Below, piece by piece: positions 61,442 to 64,000 of a stretch of 64,000 nt of DNA. Made by a program: the position numbers and the translations under genes. Where the stretch lies: NCBI GenBank assembly GCA_045661345.1, contig JAZRFM010000025.1, forward strand, positions 89,146 to 153,145. Reading direction: 5' to 3'. This DNA is from RUG12461 sp045661345. GTDB taxonomy: Bacteria; Bacillota; Clostridia; Lachnospirales; Lachnospiraceae. The notes below the pieces were generated by a model, which did no database searches, had not been told where the DNA came from, and saw only the letters and a list, made by a program, of their open reading frames with translations. Each line of letters opens with the position of its first letter. Within the stretch, counting starts at the first letter, position 1.

Positions 61442-61601
61442 GTGTTTTTCATGCGAACGGAATTGATGGCGATCGGGATGTCTTGTTGCTGCAGTTAGAA
61501 CGTGGTATGGTATAGATGTAAGGGCGATGGAAAAATGCTGGTCAATAGCTTTGACTTCTATATCATGCGATTACTACTTTTGAAACGGCGGGGGGGATTG
61601 T

Positions 61602-61880
61602 ATGCTTTATCCTTTTATGACACTGGAAGATGAAACGGAGATCGTACATTCTGAGGCGATTCTGAAAGATGGGGAAGAACAGGTAAAGGTCGTGATTGAG
61701 AAACCTGTGGAAGGTGGCTTTCATTCTGCGGTGTGTTGGCTTCCAAAATATAAATGGGAGGAGATTAATGGCTTTCATGACGCTGAGATAGAGGGCTTTC
61801 AGGCGCTCTTGGAAAGCGTGTCGCATGTGATCATAGAGTTGGCTAGGAATGGGGGTTTTGAGCGTGCCGCAGGTTTTTAA
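61602..61880 (+). CDS. Small conserved-type hypothetical protein
   Basis: A 92-residue soluble protein starting MLYPFMTLEDETEIVHSE behind a G-rich ribosome site (GCGGGGGGGA). It has a beta-rich first half (VKVVIEKPVEGGFHSAVCWLP) and a helical second half (IEGFQALLESVSHVIIELA). Sequences of this form are frequent in Lachnospiraceae to my recollection, sometimes near toxin-antitoxin genes; no function is known to me. The 160 bases before it show only a weak promoter candidate (TATAGA near 61514). Confidence 0.65.
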   Translation: MLYPFMTLEDETEIVHSEAILKDGEEQVKVVIEKPVEGGFHSAVCWLPKYKWEEINGFHDAEIEGFQALLESVSHVIIELARNGGFERAAGF

Positions 61881-61916
61881 GATTGGTGGGTACTTGGTCT
61901 ATTTTTGGAGGTATTA

Positions 61917-62054
61917 TTGCTGAGCCGCGGTGTGGGAGGTCAGGATGGATTTTATAGATGGCTGCATCATAAGCGATATCTCGGGTTTTCTGACAAGACA
62001 GCAGAGGGAAGGAAAGAAGCGCATAATTTTCTTGTGGCAGAGCGGCTCTTGTGA
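61917..62054 (+). CDS. Possible short open reading frame or gene remnant
   Basis: A TTG start seven bases after GGAGG opens a 45-codon frame with a varied, protein-like composition (GGQDGFYRWLHHKRYLGF) ending at TGA 62052-62054. It is too short to identify and could be a relic of a longer gene. In the rest of 61881-62031 I see nothing else. Confidence 0.2.
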   Translation: MLSRGVGGQDGFYRWLHHKRYLGFSDKTAEGRKEAHNFLVAERLL

Positions 62055-62060
62055 TATAGT
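62032..62060 (+). promoter_or_regulatory. Promoter of the structured leader upstream of the lipoprotein gene
   Basis: -35 TTGTGG (62032-62037), exactly 17 bp, -10 TATAGT (62055-62060). Transcription would start near 62067, at the beginning of a hairpin-rich stretch that ends in a terminator. Confidence 0.55.
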
Positions 62061-62065
62061 AAAGG

Positions 62066-62303
62066 CGGAATCCAAAAAAAGAATAACGGTGTACCACCGG
62101 ACAGAGCGGGAACTCTGCCCGGCAGGGATGGCAGTCGGGCTGCCACACAGTACAGACAAAGTCTGCGGCACACACGGGTAATTGTAGCATACCGGTTGGT
62201 TGTTTACAAGGTTCGTGGTGGTGCTGGTTTTCTTATACAGACGGGTCTGGCGTTTTCAAAACAAACGGATACAGGTGTGGACGCACACTTGTGTCCGTTT
62301 TTT
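62066..62303 (+). ncRNA. Candidate structured leader RNA or small RNA
   Basis: Between a promoter and a strong terminator lie several clean hairpins: CGGTG-TAC-CACCG (62087-62099), CCGG-a-CAGAG / CTCTG-c-CCGG (62097-62122), TGGCAG / CTGCCA (62129-62145), CAGAC-AAA-GTCTG (62153-62165) and CAGA / TCTG near 62238-62249. The first two overlap at 62097-62099 and so exclude each other, as in switches. No known riboswitch or T-box signature was recognised. The region may be a free small RNA of about 235 nt or an attenuator for the lipoprotein gene 37 bases beyond the terminator. Confidence 0.4.
62263..62303 (+). terminator. Strong intrinsic terminator upstream of the lipoprotein gene
   Basis: A 14-bp stem (62266-62279 with 62284-62297, two G-U pairs) and loop GACG is extended by AAA/TTT and followed by TTTTTT. 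The lipoprotein ATG is at 62340 with no promoter in between, so expression of that gene requires read-through. Confidence 0.8.
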
Positions 62304-62339
62304 GGATTCCGAAAAAACAAAAAGGGAGGAGTTCTGTTG

Positions 62340-63248
62340 ATGAAAAAAATGTTTGCAACCTTGCTGATGACAGCGGTGATTGCAACTGCTGGGGGATGTG
62401 GACATGAAGCAGCCACGCAAACGGAAGATGCATCCGAGGTGACTGCGATGGAGGAAACCGTCGAAGCGGGAGTAACGGAAACGGAGACGGAGACGGCGTC
62501 CGAGACAATGCAGTCAGAAGAACCGGAAGCAACCGAAGAAACTGAAGAGACGGAGGCAGTTGATGCGTTTGGACAGGATTATCTCGCAAAGGTCTATACG
62601 CTCATGGAGCAAAAAGACTATGAGGGCTTGAAGGAACTGACAACTTCTGCGGAGGCGCAAGATATTCTGGATAGCATGGAGGAGGATGTGGTGACGTATC
62701 AGCCGGATCGGACAGCGCAGGATATTTCAGGCACAGGACTCGGTCTTTATCGTTACCACGGAAAGGGTGGCATCGGAAACGCTTACTACTATTATTTTGG
62801 TGACTATGATGCCGGAATACGAAATGGAAACGGTTTTACCTTCCATCCCTTGGACGGCGGCTGGGAAAGCTATGAGGGAAGCTGGGAAAAGGATGTACCA
62901 CAGGGGACGTTTACCAAAAAAGAGACCGGGCTCTACAACGGAGAGCCTTATGAAGCAACCACCACCGGAAACATGACGGATGGGCTGGAGAACGGTGATT
63001 TCACACAAACCATCAATGCATGGGGACAGCAATCTAAGATGTACTGGACATCTAAAAACGGCGTGGCGCAGGATATTTATGATGGACTTGAGGATTGGAT
63101 GAAACAGTATCTTGCAGAAGTCCATCAGCCCGGATACACATTATATGCGATAGCGCTGCCAACAGATGGACAGAATATGTATATTTGGTGGGGCGTTTAT
63201 GATCCGTCCAATGAGAAACTGGGGATTTATGAATATACGTTTGAGTAG
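62340..63248 (+). CDS. Putative lipoprotein with MORN-like repeats
   Basis: A 302-residue exported protein. The start at ATG 62340 follows AAGGGAGGAG; longer readings run through the terminator. A signal peptide with possible lipobox TAGGC puts the lipid-bearing Cys near residue 21. A Glu/Thr-rich spacer (about 25-75) leads to a helical domain (YLAKVYTLMEQKDYEGLKEL) and a region with MORN-like units, GDYDAGIRNGNGF and YEGSWEKDVPQGTF. The domain near residue 80 matches part of the next gene's product. Function unknown. Confidence 0.75.
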   Translation: MKKMFATLLMTAVIATAGGCGHEAATQTEDASEVTAMEETVEAGVTETETETASETMQSEEPEATEETEETEAVDAFGQDYLAKVYTLMEQKDYEGLKELTTSAEAQDILDSMEEDVVTYQPDRTAQDISGTGLGLYRYHGKGGIGNAYYYYFGDYDAGIRNGNGFTFHPLDGGWESYEGSWEKDVPQGTFTKKETGLYNGEPYEATTTGNMTDGLENGDFTQTINAWGQQSKMYWTSKNGVAQDIYDGLEDWMKQYLAEVHQPGYTLYAIALPTDGQNMYIWWGVYDPSNEKLGIYEYTFE

Positions 63249-63326
63249 AGTCATCAGAAAAGATGAAATCTTGGATAGATTCGAGTGCGACACATGATAA
63301 GAATCCACACTCGTGATGGAGGTACG

Positions 63327-63926
63327 ATGAAGATGAAAAGAAAAAGTGTTTTGATGTCAGTAGCGATGATAGCGGTGCTGGCTGTTGCCGGATGCGGGAA
63401 CGCGGTACAGCAACCACAGGAGGCGGTTGCGGCGACAGAGGCGTCTGCGCACGAATCGGAGACACCTGCTGTGTCGGAAGCGGAAACGCATTTACAGGCA
63501 GCAAAGGATGCTTTGTCAAACGGAGATTACCAACTGGCACTTGACGAAGTTGAGGAGGCACTTTCCATAGAGCCTGACAATGAGGAATGCGAAACGGAGA
63601 AGAGCAATATTTTACGGCAATATCTGGACTCGTGTATTGAGAAAGAGGATATTGATGAGGCAAAAAGCATCATTTCCTCATATCAGGAGAAAGCTTCCGG
63701 GTTTGATTTTGCGGCATATGAGGACAAGATTGCGGAGTTGGAAGAAAAGCTGAATTATGGGCGGGAGTTTATGGAGAAAGTCTATCAACTCATGTCTGCC
63801 AAGGACTTTGTTGCGATGATGGATGTGGATGGTTCTGATGAGGCAAATGCGATTCTAGACACACCATTTCGGTTTTTTAGGTATGCAGCAAACTTGCCAC
63901 ATCCAAAGGAGTGTTCATTTGCTTGA
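63327..63926 (+). CDS. Putative lipoprotein with TPR-like helices, 3' end probably disrupted
   Basis: A 199-residue exported protein, ATG 63327 after GGAGG. The signal peptide ends in the lipobox VAGC. A TPR-like helical pair (AKDALSNGDYQLALDEVEEALSIEPDN) follows, then a second helix group, then FMEKVYQLMSAKDFVAMM...ANAILD, which parallels the preceding lipoprotein. After ILD the similarity stops and the last 22 residues (TPFRFFRYAANLP...) lie antisense to an opposing open frame. I infer the real gene was longer and was interrupted near 63860. Confidence 0.6.
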   Translation: MKMKRKSVLMSVAMIAVLAVAGCGNAVQQPQEAVAATEASAHESETPAVSEAETHLQAAKDALSNGDYQLALDEVEEALSIEPDNEECETEKSNILRQYLDSCIEKEDIDEAKSIISSYQEKASGFDFAAYEDKIAELEEKLNYGREFMEKVYQLMSAKDFVAMMDVDGSDEANAILDTPFRFFRYAANLPHPKECSFA

Positions 63927-63999
63927 ATAACTCCACCTGCTTTTTAAGACAATTACATACAGTCCATTGGCCATGACGCTTATGAGCTTTGACCATCCG
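63877..63999 (-). CDS. Partial minus-strand open frame, possible mobile-element protein C-terminus
   Basis: Reading the minus strand from the window edge gives 40 codons to a TAA at 63879-63877, with a plausible protein character: basic start (MVKAHKRHGQW), helical QVELFKQMNTP and an ending ASLLHT. The family is not recognised. It overlaps the tail of the lipoprotein by 50 bases. A transposase or recombinase of an inserted element is one possibility; the rest lies outside the window. Confidence 0.3.
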   Translation of the reverse strand, partial: RMVKAHKRHGQWTVCNCLKKQVELFKQMNTPLDVASLLHT

Positions 64000-64000
64000 T

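Noticed and set aside
61930..62181. 83-codon plus-strand and 115-codon minus-strand open frames in the leader region
   Set aside because: Both run through the promoter and hairpins of the candidate structured RNA, have no ribosome site and no recognisable domain; RNA structure explains the sequence better.

Overview
This window looks like chromosomal DNA from a motile, low-to-moderate G+C Firmicute, most likely a Lachnospiraceae-type clostridium. The evidence is gene order and family type: a clostridial fla/che operon with FliY, CheC, CheD and sigma-28; the Firmicutes order rpsB-tsf-pyrH-frr-uppS-cdsA-dxr-rseP-ispG-polC; a Gram-positive PolC; and strong AGGAGG ribosome binding sites. No database search was possible, so the family assignment is inference.

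Region 1 (1-22275) is one long flagellar and chemotaxis operon on the + strand. It begins inside motA and runs motB, fliL, fliM, fliY, cheY, fliO, fliP, fliQ, fliR, flhB, flhA, flhF, flhG, a PilZ gene, cheB, cheA, cheW, cheC, cheD, a small membrane protein, sigma-28, a FapA-type DUF342 gene, two accessory genes and an MltG-like gene. It ends at a strong intrinsic terminator. Together these genes encode stator, C-ring switch, export gate, placement GTPases, c-di-GMP response, the chemotaxis signalling core and the late-gene sigma factor.

Region 2 (22257-36930) is housekeeping: ribosomal protein S2 and EF-Ts, then UMP kinase, ribosome recycling factor, undecaprenyl and phospholipid precursor synthesis, two MEP isoprenoid enzymes, a site-2 protease and DNA polymerase PolC. 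A polysaccharide deacetylase and a bactofilin are inserted between tsf and pyrH behind their own promoter. A terminator-like hairpin sits just upstream of uppS.

Region 3 (36957-52371) is mixed metabolism: a minus-strand DUF5050 protein divergent from an apparently leaderless pheA, a DUF815 ATPase followed by an unknown membrane protein, a Gfo/Idh oxidoreductase, an Rpn nuclease remnant, ppx-ppk for polyphosphate, pyruvate kinase, and a heterodimeric ABC exporter.

Region 4 (52418-61441) is the most unusual part: seven tightly packed or overlapping genes. They encode a STAS domain fused to an APH-type kinase, an ATP-grasp ligase, a protein with motifs like the fucosyltransferase (NodZ/FUT8) fold, a tyrosine phosphatase, a membrane SpoIIE-type PP2C phosphatase, and two condensation/alcohol-acetyltransferase-like proteins, one with an intact HxxxDG motif and one degenerate. 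I read it as a candidate phospho-switch-controlled biosynthetic or surface-modification system.

Region 5 (61442-64000) is accessory: a small unknown gene, a promoter-leader-terminator unit that looks like an attenuator or structured RNA, two related lipoproteins, and at the right edge the second lipoprotein runs into an opposing open frame, suggesting disruption by inserted DNA.
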